Below, in pieces: positions 35,665 through 45,194 of a DNA stretch of 64,000 nt. Every line of letters starts with the position of its first letter. Position 1 is the first letter of the stretch. The notes below the pieces were generated by a model. That model did not search any database. It had not been told where the DNA came from and saw only the letters and a program-made list of their open reading frames with translations. The translations under genes and the position numbers were made by a program. The DNA comes from Sphingomonas hengshuiensis (GTDB lineage Bacteria; Pseudomonadota; Alphaproteobacteria; Sphingomonadales; Sphingomonadaceae), in contig NZ_CP010836.1 in assembly GCF_000935025.1 (NCBI RefSeq), positions 1,798,001 through 1,862,000 of the forward strand, written 5' to 3'.

Positions 35665-35883
35665 ATGGATGACGCAACCGTTCCGACGGCGACCGCCCCG
35701 ACGACCAGCACGGACAGCGGCAATCGCAAGACCGCATTGACCGACGCCTTCCGCACGCATTTCTCGGGCGACGCGCCGATCACCGAAAAGGCCGCGAACT
35801 TCGCCAAGGCACGCCCCTGGACCAGCGCCGCCTTTGTCGGCGTCGCCGCGCTCGCCGTGCTCAACACGCTTCGCGGGCGCTGA
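35665..35883 (+). CDS. Small membrane-associated protein, ElaB/DUF883-like C-terminus
   Basis: A 72-residue protein. The N-terminal third is Thr/Ala-rich and flexible (MDDATVPTATAPTTSTDSG). The C-terminus has ARPWTSAAFVGVAALAVLNTL then RGR, a single short membrane helix preceded by an Arg-Pro-Trp motif, as in the ElaB/YgaM/YqjD (DUF883) family of ribosome- or stress-associated inner-membrane proteins. The central amphipathic helix of that family is much shortened here. ATG 35665 follows AAGGGA. It stands alone between the aldehyde oxidoreductase genes and the convergent cellulose operon. Confidence 0.65.
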   Translation: MDDATVPTATAPTTSTDSGNRKTALTDAFRTHFSGDAPITEKAANFAKARPWTSAAFVGVAALAVLNTLRGR

Positions 35884-35902
35884 ACGGCCTGATCGTTGGA
35901 TC

Positions 35903-35940
35903 GCGCGGACGCTGCGTGCCCATGGCCGCAGCGTCCGCGC
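35903..35940. terminator. Strong bidirectional hairpin between convergent genes
   Basis: GCGCGGACGCTGCG (35903-35916) pairs perfectly with CGCAGCGTCCGCGC (35927-35940), a 14-bp stem. The 10-nt loop can add three more pairs (GCC/GGC). It lies between the small plus-strand gene and the end of the cellulose operon, where both transcripts must stop. No U-run follows, as is common in very GC-rich genomes. Confidence 0.65.
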
Positions 35941-35953
35941 TTCCACGCTCAGC

Positions 35954-36976
35954 TCACGCCATATCCTGCGCGAGCAATTGCAGGATCGCTGAATAATAAT
36001 CGTCGGCAAGCGCACCCGGCTGGGCGCTGCCCGTCGCCCGGCCGACAACGGCCATCCCCCCGGCAGACAGCGGATAGGGTGCGGTTTCGCCCGTCACCAC
36101 GTCGATCCACGCCGGGATCGGCTTGTTACCCTCGCCCACCGTCTTCCACCACGCGATCGCGGTCTCCGCCACCGAGAGCCGACGTCCGGCAGCGGCATAG
36201 AGCGGGACCCGCACGGCATCGAACCCGAAGCGCGGGGGCTTGTCGTGGGCCGGGGCCAGCTTGCCCGCGGCGTCGATCTCGAACCAGTCCACCGGCAGCG
36301 CGAGCGGTCCGAAGCGGGCGGCGGTAAGCAGCTTCACGCCGTCGTCGATGACCGGCCCCCACACCTCCTCGCCATCCAGCGCGGCAAAGGCATCGAGCGC
36401 CGACCAGATGTAATAGGACGGATTGACGACCGTCCGCCCGGCGTCCGAAAAGCCGACCAGACCCGGGAGGAGCACATTCCCCCCCGCCCGCTTGACCACC
36501 AACTGGCTGCGGATCGCCTGCCGGATGTCGCGCGAGCGGCGGGCATAGTCCGGCACCTTCCACCGCGCGTCCGCCCGCGCCAGCGCCCATGCGATCAGGA
36601 TGTCGCCGTCGGTCGCATTATTGGGGTCCGCGACCGGCTTCGGCTCGCGCGGGTCGTATTTCCACGCGTGCAGCGCAACGTCAGGCCGCAGCAGCGTCTC
36701 CGCAGTCCAGCGCGCCAGCGAGTCGAAGGTTTCGCGGTCGTTGTTGAACGATGCCAGCAACATGCCATAGCCCTGGCTTTCGCTATGGCTGATGTTCCCG
36801 TTGCCATTGTCGATGACCCGGCCCACCGGCAGCACGAAGCGTTCGCGGAACTGCGGCCAGAGTCCATTGGGCACCTTGGCGCTGCCCTTGGGCACCTTGC
36901 CACAAGCGGCGGTCAGCATCGCGATGCAGCCCAGCGCGAAATGCCGGCGATCGATACCAGGCAGATCAATGGCCAT
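35954..36976 (-). CDS. bcsZ: Glycoside hydrolase family 8 endoglucanase of cellulose operon (BcsZ-like)
   Basis: A 340-residue secreted or lipid-anchored enzyme. The signal ends in LTAAC (Cys25, possible lipoprotein). GH8 marks are NISHSESQGYGMLLA with the likely catalytic acid Glu66, HAWKYDP, ATDGDILIAWALARAD and YYIWSALDAFAAL. BcsZ cuts beta-1,4-glucan in the periplasm and is needed for normal cellulose export. ATG 36976 overlaps the bcsD-like stop by 11 bases; a longer reading to 37162 has an atypical N-terminus. It is the last gene of the operon. Confidence 0.9.
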   Translation of the reverse strand: MAIDLPGIDRRHFALGCIAMLTAACGKVPKGSAKVPNGLWPQFRERFVLPVGRVIDNGNGNISHSESQGYGMLLASFNNDRETFDSLARWTAETLLRPDVALHAWKYDPREPKPVADPNNATDGDILIAWALARADARWKVPDYARRSRDIRQAIRSQLVVKRAGGNVLLPGLVGFSDAGRTVVNPSYYIWSALDAFAALDGEEVWGPVIDDGVKLLTAARFGPLALPVDWFEIDAAGKLAPAHDKPPRFGFDAVRVPLYAAAGRRLSVAETAIAWWKTVGEGNKPIPAWIDVVTGETAPYPLSAGGMAVVGRATGSAQPGALADDYYSAILQLLAQDMA

Positions 36977-37415
36977 GACGCACTTCGATGATCCGATCCT
37001 GCCACGTCGCCGAAGTATGGATCGCGGCCGCACTGCCCAGCGCGCGAAAGCATGCGTCGAACGTCCCGCGCACCAGCTCGAGCAGGAATGGGCGCGCGGC
37101 GGGCGACAGCGTGTCGGGCGGGAGCAGGCCGGGGTCATGCTCGACGACCAGCGCGGTGTCATCCGCGTGCAGGCGGCACCGGCCCAGGTCGAGATCGCTC
37201 CAGAGGCGATTCAGTTGCGATTCCAGGTCGTCGAGGCCGTTCACCTGGTCCAGACGCACCCGCGACGCCAGACGCTGCCCGAGTGCAAAGCCGAAGCCCG
37301 CGATCTGCTGCGCCGAGGCCGCGTCCGCCAGTTCCGCTACGACTTCGGAAAGGAGGAGCGGGACACCCGGCGAGCGGGTGCCGCCAAAGGCTTCGTGCAA
37401 GGGCGCCTGGATCAA
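36966..37415 (-). CDS. bcsD: Cellulose synthase subunit D-like protein (BcsD)
   Basis: A 149-residue protein aligning by eye with AxCesD/BcsD of Komagataeibacter: the segment ALGQRLASRVRLDQVNGLDD then ESQLNRLWSDLDLGRCRL matches the conserved helix-strand core, followed by ALVVEHDPG. BcsD forms an octameric periplasmic ring that guides glucan chains into crystalline ribbons. No signal peptide is visible, as is also true of AxCesD. The start overlaps bcsC as ATGA (37412-37415). Its position between bcsC and the cellulase gene supports the call more than sequence similarity alone. Confidence 0.78.
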   Translation of the reverse strand: MIQAPLHEAFGGTRSPGVPLLLSEVVAELADAASAQQIAGFGFALGQRLASRVRLDQVNGLDDLESQLNRLWSDLDLGRCRLHADDTALVVEHDPGLLPPDTLSPAARPFLLELVRGTFDACFRALGSAAAIHTSATWQDRIIEVRHGH

Positions 37416-40400
37416 CGTCTTCCTCCAATTGCCTGCCGAATTCCAATCAGCGAGCGGAATTCCTCGTATTGTCCGAAGCTTGTGAACGAAGCATTGCCAC
37501 CGACCTGGGTATTTGGCGAGACCCGGTAATAAGCCTCGCCGCCGGCCGAGACGGCGAATCCGGTGCGGCTCAGGCTGTCATAATGCGCCCGGACGTCCGC
37601 GTTGGCCGCCTTCATCGCGTCGAGATCGGCCTGAAGCGCCAGGTCGATCGGGTAGATCGCCGTCTCCTCCTGGCTGAAGCTCTGGAACCCGGGCGTGAAA
37701 TTCGCCTTGATGTCGAACTTGTCGGTCTGCAGCGTATAGTTGATCGGGAAGCCGATGCTCAGGAAGCTTTGCGGGCTGAAATAGCCGCCCTGCCCGAAAG
37801 TGAAGAAGTTCTGACTGTTTTCGTAGCTCTGATAATTGGCATTCAACCCGCCGGTCAGTTGCGAATGTTCCCCCTTCATCAGGCGCAGATAGCCGCCGAT
37901 ATTGGCCTCGATTCCACGATTTTTTCGCACGTTGGTGCCGGTGAACTGGTTGTATGCGACTTCGCCGTACACGCCGCTCCCGTCGCGGTCATAGGACAGC
38001 CCTGCCCCGCCGCCGGTCCGCATGACCTGACCCCAGCGCTCGCCCGACACCGGATCGCGCGTGCCGGCATAGGAGACGACCGAGTCGGTCACTGCTTTAC
38101 GCTCGGCCCAGGCCTTGGCGCGCACCCCGGGGGAGAGTTCGGGCGTCACGCTGGCGCGGAACGTCGCCCTGGTCTCGCCCATCCCCACTGGCGTGGTGCC
38201 GCCTTCGACCTGCACATTCTGATCGGCATAGCCGACGGTGAACGCGACTCCGGAAGCCTGCTGGGTCTTTGCCTGCGCCAGCACGGCGCGTTCCTCGTCG
38301 ACAATGGCTCGCGCCTCGATCGTCGCGTTGCGGCCGAAACGGGCGAGGCCTGAGCCGGTCGGGCGCCCCGAATCGATCACCACCGCCTCGGCGCGGGCAC
38401 GCACGCGCCCCCCGGCCAGCCCGGTCGACAGCTCTGCCGCGCCGGTGATTTCGTTCATCGCGCTCAGCCCGGTTTCGCCCTTGCGGCTGCGGTAGCCGGT
38501 CTGGAGATCGGCCCGCGTACGCGAATCCGCGCTGAGCGTCTCGATGTCCGAAGCGATCGCGGCAAGCACCGGGTCGACCGGGCCGCTCGGGATGCCGGCG
38601 CCGAAGCCGCCGCTCCCTGACGCTGCCGACGGCGACGCCACGCCCCAGCCCGAAGCCGAGGCCGCTTGCGCGCCTCCAGGCTGCACCGGGGATGCCGGCG
38701 CATAGGCCTGATACCCAAGGCCGCCGCTCATCGCCGGGGCCGGCGATGCCGAAGGCAACCGGGTGCCATTGCCCAGCGCGAACGGGTTCACCGCCGCCGG
38801 AGCAGCGGCGGCAAAGGCGGGCGCGCGGAACGGATTGCCGTCGCTCGCACCCGGCGCCGCCGCAAAGGGATTAGCGCCCGGCATGATCGCGGTCCCCGCG
38901 CCGTTCTGGCGTTCGTACAACTCGCGCGCCCGCTTGAGCAGGCGCGTCGCCGCCCCCTTGTCGCCGCGATCCTGCGCCACGCGGGCCAGCGCCAGCGGGA
39001 CCTGATAATCATTCGGGTATGCGCTCAGCGCGCGTTCCGCGGCGTCCTTGGACAGCCCGCGATCGCCCGCCGCCTGCGCCGACTGGGCGAGCCCGAGCAG
39101 CGCATCGCGGTTGCGCGGGTCGCGCGCCAGGACAAGCTGGAACGATTGCGCCGCACGCGCGGGCATGCCGCCGCTCTGGTACAGCCCGGCAAGCGCGGTC
39201 AGGATTTCCGGATCGCCCGGTGCGGCGTTCCACGCGCCCTGCAGCACATCGAACGCCGGGGCGAACTGGCCGGCAAGGCGCATCTTGTCCGCCTGCGCGA
39301 TCGCGAGCCCCGCCGACATGCGTGCCACTGCGCGCTGCGAGTCCGGAGCGGCGCCCCCCAGCGCGGATGCCTGTTGCAGCGCGGTTCGGGCGAGGTCCTC
39401 GCGCCCCGTCTTGGCGAAGACGCGCACCAATGCGTCATATCCGCCCAGATCGGTGATCTCCCCGTCGAGCGCCGAGCGCGCGAGGCTGGCGGCGGTCGCC
39501 TCGTCGCCCAGATCGTACAGGGCGCCCGCCACTTCGGCGCGGCGCGCGGCCGGGAGCGAAGGCTGGCTCGCGATCTGGCGCAGGGCCGATACCGCCGCCG
39601 CGCGCTGCCCGGAGTCCGCGAGCGTCTTCGCCCGGGCAATCGCCACTTCGATCTTGATGCCGATCGAGAAGTTGCGGATCGCGGGGCTGCGGCGGCTTTC
39701 GGGCACGCGCTCGACCAGCGCTGAGGCGGCGAGCAGATTGCCGAGGTCCTTGTTGATCAACGCCGCAGCATAGAGCGCGTCGGGGTCGTTCGACTGGGCG
39801 AGCGAGGCGATCAGCGATTCCGCGTCGCCCCGCCGCCCGCGTGCCAGCATGAAGCGCGCAAATTCGTAGCGAATCCAGGGATCGTCGCGGTCGAGCAGCA
39901 ATCCGCCCTGGAACTCGCGCTCGGCGCCATAGTCGTCGCCGCGCGCCATCGCGTCCAGCGCCCGGCCGCGGGCGGCGCGGCTGGCGAGACGGGCTTCGTC
40001 GCTGCCGCCGCCCGCGCTCGCCTGGCGGTACAGATCGGCGGAATCGGCAAACCGGCCCTGCTTCTCATAGATTTGCGCGAGCAATTCGAGCGCAGCCTGC
40101 GGCTTGGGGTTGCCGAGACGGACAGTGTCCTCGGCAATCGCCTGCGCCTTGTCGAGCAGCCCCTTGTCCAGCGCGTCGCGCGCATCCTCTATCCCGCCGA
40201 AGAAGCGCGCGGAGGCGAGCGCATCGGCCCAGCGATCGGCGCCCGGCAGGCGCGAGGCGCGTTCCAGCAGGTCGCGCGCCTGTGCGAAGCGGCTCTGGCG
40301 CAGGCGCACGATACCAAGCCCGCCCAGCGCCGCGCTATCGTTGCGATCGACGGCAAGCGCGCGTTCGAAGCGGCTGGCGGCGGTCGCAAGATCGCCGGAT

Positions 40401-40777
40401 TCGAGCGCGGAGAAGCCGGCGACGCGGGCGGTGCCGGCAGTCGACGCCGGGCGCGCAGGCGCGGCCTGTGCCCTGCTCGGGGCCGGCGCGGCGGCAGCGG
40501 GTGCGGCCCGCGCCGATGCAGGCCGGGGTGCCGGGGTTGGCTTTGCCGTTGTCTTTGGGCGAACCGGCGCCGCCTCTGCCGCACTAGGATCGATCGCCCG
40601 CGCGCGACGCAGCGCCTGGTCGGCGAGATCGTTGCGGCCCTTGGCGCGCCAATAAGCGGCCTGATCCAGCAGGGTCTTCACCACGGGGGTCTGCGCCGCT
40701 GCCATCGACGGCACGGCAACCCCCACCAGCGCTGCTGCGATCAGGCCGAACGGCACAATCCGGTGCTTGCGGCTCAT
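37412..40777 (-). CDS. bcsC: Cellulose synthase outer-membrane export subunit BcsC
   Basis: A 1121-residue protein. Signal peptide about 1-26 (ending SMAAAQ). Residues about 30-560 are TPR-type helical repeats (for example DNDSAALGGLGIVRLRQS-like units with ALGGLG, RARDLLERAS and AYPNDYQVPLALARVAQ), followed by a 100-residue Ala/Pro/Gly/Ser linker and a C-terminal beta-barrel domain (about 740-1121) typical of BcsC, ending in IGIRQAIGGRR. It is the periplasmic scaffold and outer-membrane channel for cellulose. ATG 40777 is preferred to 40795 because AAGGG lies upstream. It is 1 nt from the bcsAB stop. Confidence 0.92.
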   Translation of the reverse strand: MSRKHRIVPFGLIAAALVGVAVPSMAAAQTPVVKTLLDQAAYWRAKGRNDLADQALRRARAIDPSAAEAAPVRPKTTAKPTPAPRPASARAAPAAAAPAPSRAQAAPARPASTAGTARVAGFSALESGDLATAASRFERALAVDRNDSAALGGLGIVRLRQSRFAQARDLLERASRLPGADRWADALASARFFGGIEDARDALDKGLLDKAQAIAEDTVRLGNPKPQAALELLAQIYEKQGRFADSADLYRQASAGGGSDEARLASRAARGRALDAMARGDDYGAEREFQGGLLLDRDDPWIRYEFARFMLARGRRGDAESLIASLAQSNDPDALYAAALINKDLGNLLAASALVERVPESRRSPAIRNFSIGIKIEVAIARAKTLADSGQRAAAVSALRQIASQPSLPAARRAEVAGALYDLGDEATAASLARSALDGEITDLGGYDALVRVFAKTGREDLARTALQQASALGGAAPDSQRAVARMSAGLAIAQADKMRLAGQFAPAFDVLQGAWNAAPGDPEILTALAGLYQSGGMPARAAQSFQLVLARDPRNRDALLGLAQSAQAAGDRGLSKDAAERALSAYPNDYQVPLALARVAQDRGDKGAATRLLKRARELYERQNGAGTAIMPGANPFAAAPGASDGNPFRAPAFAAAAPAAVNPFALGNGTRLPSASPAPAMSGGLGYQAYAPASPVQPGGAQAASASGWGVASPSAASGSGGFGAGIPSGPVDPVLAAIASDIETLSADSRTRADLQTGYRSRKGETGLSAMNEITGAAELSTGLAGGRVRARAEAVVIDSGRPTGSGLARFGRNATIEARAIVDEERAVLAQAKTQQASGVAFTVGYADQNVQVEGGTTPVGMGETRATFRASVTPELSPGVRAKAWAERKAVTDSVVSYAGTRDPVSGERWGQVMRTGGGAGLSYDRDGSGVYGEVAYNQFTGTNVRKNRGIEANIGGYLRLMKGEHSQLTGGLNANYQSYENSQNFFTFGQGGYFSPQSFLSIGFPINYTLQTDKFDIKANFTPGFQSFSQEETAIYPIDLALQADLDAMKAANADVRAHYDSLSRTGFAVSAGGEAYYRVSPNTQVGGNASFTSFGQYEEFRSLIGIRQAIGGRR

Positions 40778-40778
40778 G

Positions 40779-43700
40779 TCATGCGCCCTTTTCATCGATG
40801 GCAGCAAGCCGGGCCTTGGCTTGTCGGGTGAAGAACAGATAGACCGGGCCGGTCAGCGCCAGCGCCAGCAACAGCGTGGAAAGCGCCATCAGCAGCGGCC
40901 GCTGGCTGAACCAGTACGCAACCTTCATCCACACCGGCAGCGATCCGACCCAATAGGTCGGCCCGACGGCAAAGCTCACCATGCCGTCGCCCGAGGTCAC
41001 CGACAGGTCGCCCTGGATCTGGGCATTGATCTTGGGATCGGCCATGCCGTCGACGAGGAGCGGCAACTGGCGGACATCATCGGCCAGCAGCGCCACGACG
41101 GTGCGATCGGCGGAATAGGGCGAGCGGAAGCTGGCGATGCCGGTGAAGCCGCGCGAGCCCTGGACGATGGCGGCGACATCCTCGGGATTGGACTGGTCGC
41201 GATTGCTGAACCACGAATAGGCATGTTGGAGCGGCGAGCTCTGCGTGACCCTGAGCCCATCGCCTTCATAATGGACCGGCGCGTTCGCGAAGAAATTCTC
41301 GGCGCTCGCAAGCGACGAACTGCCGATGACGAGGATGTCCTGATCCGCCAGCCGCGACGAATCGATCCGGTCTGCCACGGTCACGCCAGTGGTGGCAGCC
41401 CCCGTGACATCGCCGAAACGCCCCATCAGCCCCAGAAACGCCTCGACCGACGCCGGCGAGGGATTGCCCGCCATGATCACCGTCGTCTCGGACAAATCGG
41501 GGCGTACCGTGAACGGATAGCCCGCGCCCGCGAACGGCGCGAGATCGGGCATTTCGATGCCGTGATAGGCGCTGGTCAGGTCGATCAGCGATTCGGGCAG
41601 GACCGACACGCGGACATTGTCGGGCAGCATGCCGGTGCATTTCTGCTTGTTCGCCACGATCAGATTATAGTCGAACACGACTTCATTCTGGCCGAACAGC
41701 GCATAGCGCGGCAGCACGACCCGCTGGTGCCCATCCTCGCTGGTCGCGCCCTTGTTTCCGAACAGCCCCGACCACCAGCTTCCGGCGAGCGGGAGCGTCT
41801 TGAGATACTGGCCGTTCATCGAGACATCGAGGCGCGACGCATCGCGATCGAGCCAGTTGGCCACCGGATAGCGATAGCGCAGGCCAAGCTCGCCGCCCTG
41901 ATGCGGCCAGAAGAACAAGTCGGGCGCGACGCGGAAGCGCGCCGCGAGCGGCCCCGGGGGCAGCCCCATGCCCTGCAACGCATAGGGTTCGACCAGCTCG
42001 CCCAGCCGAATCGTGCGATCGGTGGGCAGCCAGCGCGGCGCGCCATAGCGCGGCCAGGTCGGGATGCGCGCGCCATCGAAGCTCATGCGCGTGCCGCCGA
42101 ACACGCCCGTGCCCGTCGCGACGGCGCCCGCGGCAAGGCGCAGCTCGGCACTGTCGCGGCCCATGATGACGAGCAGCGTACCGTTGGCGTCGCGAGGATT
42201 GGGAATGACGGCGGCGGACGGGCCGGTCACGGCAAGGCCCAGTTCGGGCATAGCGCCGTCGCGATTGAGGAAGACGACGGCATTGCCGGTGGGAATCTGC
42301 CCGAAGGACGGCGTGAACGCGAACCCGCGATAGCTGGCAAGGCTGCCCAGCCACGCCGCGATCGGCGCGGCGGCTTCCAATTCTCCGGCGCGGGGTTGCC
42401 CGGCGAAGACGAACGGCACCTTGAGCGTGGTATTGATGCCCTTGTCGAAGAACGGCGCCGGCAGGCGGGACAAATCGGGGCGGCTGGGGAGCGCTTGGGT
42501 CGAGAGATCGAGCCACGAGCGGGTGTTGCTGATATTGGCCCAGAGCAGGCTGCTGAACGGGTCCTCGCAGTCGCGCGCGTAATGGCCGATCAGCCGCAGG
42601 TTGAGCTGATTGTCGCCGGGCAGGAACATCGCCGGGTTGACCTGGACGGTGATCACCTGCCCGCCCGAATTCTCGGGCCGCAGCGCTATGATCTGCGCGA
42701 CTTCGCCGTTGACGATCACGACGAGCTGGCTGCGGTCGCCGAGCAGCGCCGGCGACCATGCCGCCTGGAGCGTGATCGTCGCGGCGCTGACCACCTGGTC
42801 CTGACGCAGCCCGAACGGGATGCTGATCTCGCCGCGCGTCCCCTGAAGCCGGATCGCATCGCGAACGCGCAGGTCCTTGAACGTCAGCCGCTCGGTGCCG
42901 GGGCTCGTCGCAACGGGGACGGCCGCGCGTGGTGCCGCGGGCGCGGCCTGTGCCGCGCGCGCCATTTGCGGCGAAACGGCATAGCCCGCAGCCGCGAGCG
43001 CCAGCGCCACGCCCGCGGCTTTCGCCACCGATGCCGGGCCGAAGCCCGATTTGTCCTTGGCCGGGGCCTCGGCGGTCTTGGCCAGTGCGGCTTCCTCCGC
43101 CTTCATCATGCGCCGCTCGGCGAAGTTGAGGCCCAGCGCGCGCTTAACGGTCATGAAGTCGATCACGATGATATCCTGAAGCGAGCGCAGTCCTGCGACG
43201 CGCTCCGGCGGGGCCGTGCGCTGCCAGGCATCGGCACGGCCCATGATGGCGCGCACCAGCTGGCGCGCCGCGTTGTTCGCAAGCGGCGAGAACTTGACCG
43301 AGACGAAACCGTCGCGGCGGCGCACCTGATCGACCTCGACCGACAGGTTTTCGGCTCCAGTCGCGAAGACGACATGCGTGGCCGGCGCATCCAGCGGGGC
43401 GACGCCCGCAGGCAGTTCGATCGCCGCGCCGCCCATCGAGATATCGTTGGTCAGGCCCTTTGCGACATGGCCCGACGCGAAATGGACGGTCACCGGCAAC
43501 CGCGCGGGCAGCCGGATTTCCTGCCGCGCCTGCCGCGTCTCGCGCGCCACCGAAACCGCGGCGAGCAGCAGGACCAGGCTGAACCCGCCCCAGGCGAGGT
43601 TGAGCGTCAGCGTATCGAGCTGGACGTTGAAATATTGCGGGAAGAACAGATATTTCGCGATCGCCAGCAGCATCCCCCCGACCATCAGCGCGATCGTGAA

Positions 43701-45194
43701 CAGATGCGGACGCACCGTCGCCCAGTCGAAATAGGTGCGGTCGAGCACGCCGCCCTTGTCGGTCACGTTGAACTTGCCCTTGCGCGGCTGGAACCAGGTG
43801 ACGACCGTCGGCGCGACGAGGTGGAAGGCGAGGATCGTCTCGTAGATCTCGCCCCAGAAGGGTCGCCGCCATCCGCCCTGCTGCCGCGCCGACGCGACCT
43901 GCGCGCAGAACAGATGTGGTAGCGCATAGGCGAAGATCAGCGAGGCCGAGGCCTGGATGATGTTCTGGCCAAAGATCAGATAGGCGAGCGGGCTGGTCAG
44001 GAATACGATGCGCGGCAGCGGAAACTGGAAATGCAGCATCGCATTGAGGTAGCAAAGCCGCTGCTGCCACTTCAGGCCCTTGCCCAGCAGCGGGTTGTCG
44101 ATGCGCATGATCTGCGTCATCCCGCGCGCCCAGCGGATGCGCTGGCCGATATGGACGACGAGCCGCTCGGTCGCGAGCCCCGCCGACAGCCGCGCGGAGA
44201 TGTACGCGGTGTTCCAGCCCATGCGCTGCAGCTTCAGCGCGGTATGCGCGTCCTCGGTCACCGTCTCGCCGGCGAAGCCGTTGGTCTGCATCAGTGCTTC
44301 GCGGCGGATCACGGCGCAGGAACCGCAGAAGAAGGTGGCGTTCCACAGGTCGTTGCCGTCCTGCACCGGGTTGTAGAACAGGTCGCCCTCGCCCGGCATG
44401 TCGCGCACCGGGGCAAGGTTGCGCTGCACCGGATCGGGCGAATAGAAAAAGTGCGGCGTCTGCATCAGCGCCAGCTTGGCATCCCTCTGGAACCAGCCGA
44501 GCGTGAGTTGCAGGAACGAGCGATTGGGAACGTGATCGCAGTCGAAAATCGCGATCAGTTCGCCATCGGTCTTCTTCATCGCGGCGTTGAGGTTGCCGGC
44601 CTTGGCGTGAAGATTATTGTCGCGCGTGATATAGCCACAGCCCGCCTCGCGCGCGAACGCCCGGAATTCGGGGCGCCGGCCATCGTCGAGGATGAACACC
44701 CGGAAACGATCCTCCGGGTAGTCCATGTCCATCGCCGCATAGACCGTGTTGCGCACGATATCGAGGCTCTCGTTATAGGTCGGGACATACACGTCGACCG
44801 TCGGCCAGCGGTCCGGCTCCCCCTTGATCTCGACCGGAGGGCGCTCGAGCGGCCAGCTCGTCTGGAGAAAGCCCAGGAGCAACAGGATCCAGGCATAGAG
44901 CTCGGCGAGATACAGCCCGCCGCCGAACAGGAATTCGGGCAGCGTGTTGAATTGCAGCGTCTGGGTGGTGCGCCAGAACATGTAGCGCGTCGAGGTCAGG
45001 ATCGCGAGGATGCCCAGCGTCAGCGCCGCCTTGCGCGACATCCGGCGCGACAGCACCATCGTACCGATCACGGTGCCGCCGGCCATCATCCATTGCTGGT
45101 TGCGATCCAGCGGCACGCCGATGACGACCGCGGCGGCGAACAGCAGGGGTGCGATGGCGAGCCATCGCAGCAGATGTTCCGAATGGCGGGTCAT
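40779..45194 (-). CDS. bcsAB: Fused cellulose synthase catalytic and BcsB subunits (BcsAB)
   Basis: A 1471-residue fusion. BcsA part (1 to about 700): membrane helices around 10-110, GT2 domain with DDG (170-172), DCD (218-220), FFCGS (288-292), TED (313-315) and QRIRW (351-355), four more helices, then a PilZ domain with R557-x3-R561 and D584-x-S586-xx-G589, the complete c-di-GMP-binding set. A linker with a hydrophobic segment (723-741) leads to the BcsB part (about 765-1471), a periplasmic carbohydrate-binding module repeat with a C-terminal membrane anchor (LLMALSTLLLALALTGPVYLFF). The enzyme polymerises UDP-glucose to cellulose and is switched on by c-di-GMP. Fused BcsA-BcsB is known from Komagataeibacter (AcsAB). 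Confidence 0.95.
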   Translation of the reverse strand: MTRHSEHLLRWLAIAPLLFAAAVVIGVPLDRNQQWMMAGGTVIGTMVLSRRMSRKAALTLGILAILTSTRYMFWRTTQTLQFNTLPEFLFGGGLYLAELYAWILLLLGFLQTSWPLERPPVEIKGEPDRWPTVDVYVPTYNESLDIVRNTVYAAMDMDYPEDRFRVFILDDGRRPEFRAFAREAGCGYITRDNNLHAKAGNLNAAMKKTDGELIAIFDCDHVPNRSFLQLTLGWFQRDAKLALMQTPHFFYSPDPVQRNLAPVRDMPGEGDLFYNPVQDGNDLWNATFFCGSCAVIRREALMQTNGFAGETVTEDAHTALKLQRMGWNTAYISARLSAGLATERLVVHIGQRIRWARGMTQIMRIDNPLLGKGLKWQQRLCYLNAMLHFQFPLPRIVFLTSPLAYLIFGQNIIQASASLIFAYALPHLFCAQVASARQQGGWRRPFWGEIYETILAFHLVAPTVVTWFQPRKGKFNVTDKGGVLDRTYFDWATVRPHLFTIALMVGGMLLAIAKYLFFPQYFNVQLDTLTLNLAWGGFSLVLLLAAVSVARETRQARQEIRLPARLPVTVHFASGHVAKGLTNDISMGGAAIELPAGVAPLDAPATHVVFATGAENLSVEVDQVRRRDGFVSVKFSPLANNAARQLVRAIMGRADAWQRTAPPERVAGLRSLQDIIVIDFMTVKRALGLNFAERRMMKAEEAALAKTAEAPAKDKSGFGPASVAKAAGVALALAAAGYAVSPQMARAAQAAPAAPRAAVPVATSPGTERLTFKDLRVRDAIRLQGTRGEISIPFGLRQDQVVSAATITLQAAWSPALLGDRSQLVVIVNGEVAQIIALRPENSGGQVITVQVNPAMFLPGDNQLNLRLIGHYARDCEDPFSSLLWANISNTRSWLDLSTQALPSRPDLSRLPAPFFDKGINTTLKVPFVFAGQPRAGELEAAAPIAAWLGSLASYRGFAFTPSFGQIPTGNAVVFLNRDGAMPELGLAVTGPSAAVIPNPRDANGTLLVIMGRDSAELRLAAGAVATGTGVFGGTRMSFDGARIPTWPRYGAPRWLPTDRTIRLGELVEPYALQGMGLPPGPLAARFRVAPDLFFWPHQGGELGLRYRYPVANWLDRDASRLDVSMNGQYLKTLPLAGSWWSGLFGNKGATSEDGHQRVVLPRYALFGQNEVVFDYNLIVANKQKCTGMLPDNVRVSVLPESLIDLTSAYHGIEMPDLAPFAGAGYPFTVRPDLSETTVIMAGNPSPASVEAFLGLMGRFGDVTGAATTGVTVADRIDSSRLADQDILVIGSSSLASAENFFANAPVHYEGDGLRVTQSSPLQHAYSWFSNRDQSNPEDVAAIVQGSRGFTGIASFRSPYSADRTVVALLADDVRQLPLLVDGMADPKINAQIQGDLSVTSGDGMVSFAVGPTYWVGSLPVWMKVAYWFSQRPLLMALSTLLLALALTGPVYLFFTRQAKARLAAIDEKGA

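Noticed and set aside
33046..36048. 1000-codon open frame on the minus strand opposite paoC
   Set aside because: It is antisense to a molybdoenzyme gene with complete family motifs and has no ribosome-binding site or domain of its own.
40767..43922. 1051-codon open frame on the plus strand opposite bcsAB
   Set aside because: It is a shadow of the BcsB half of the fusion; composition is atypical and no fold is seen.
40779..45194. BcsAB as an assembly error joining two genes
   Set aside because: The frame is open across the join with a coding-like Ala/Lys linker and a hydrophobic segment, and fused BcsA-BcsB proteins are known in acetic acid bacteria.
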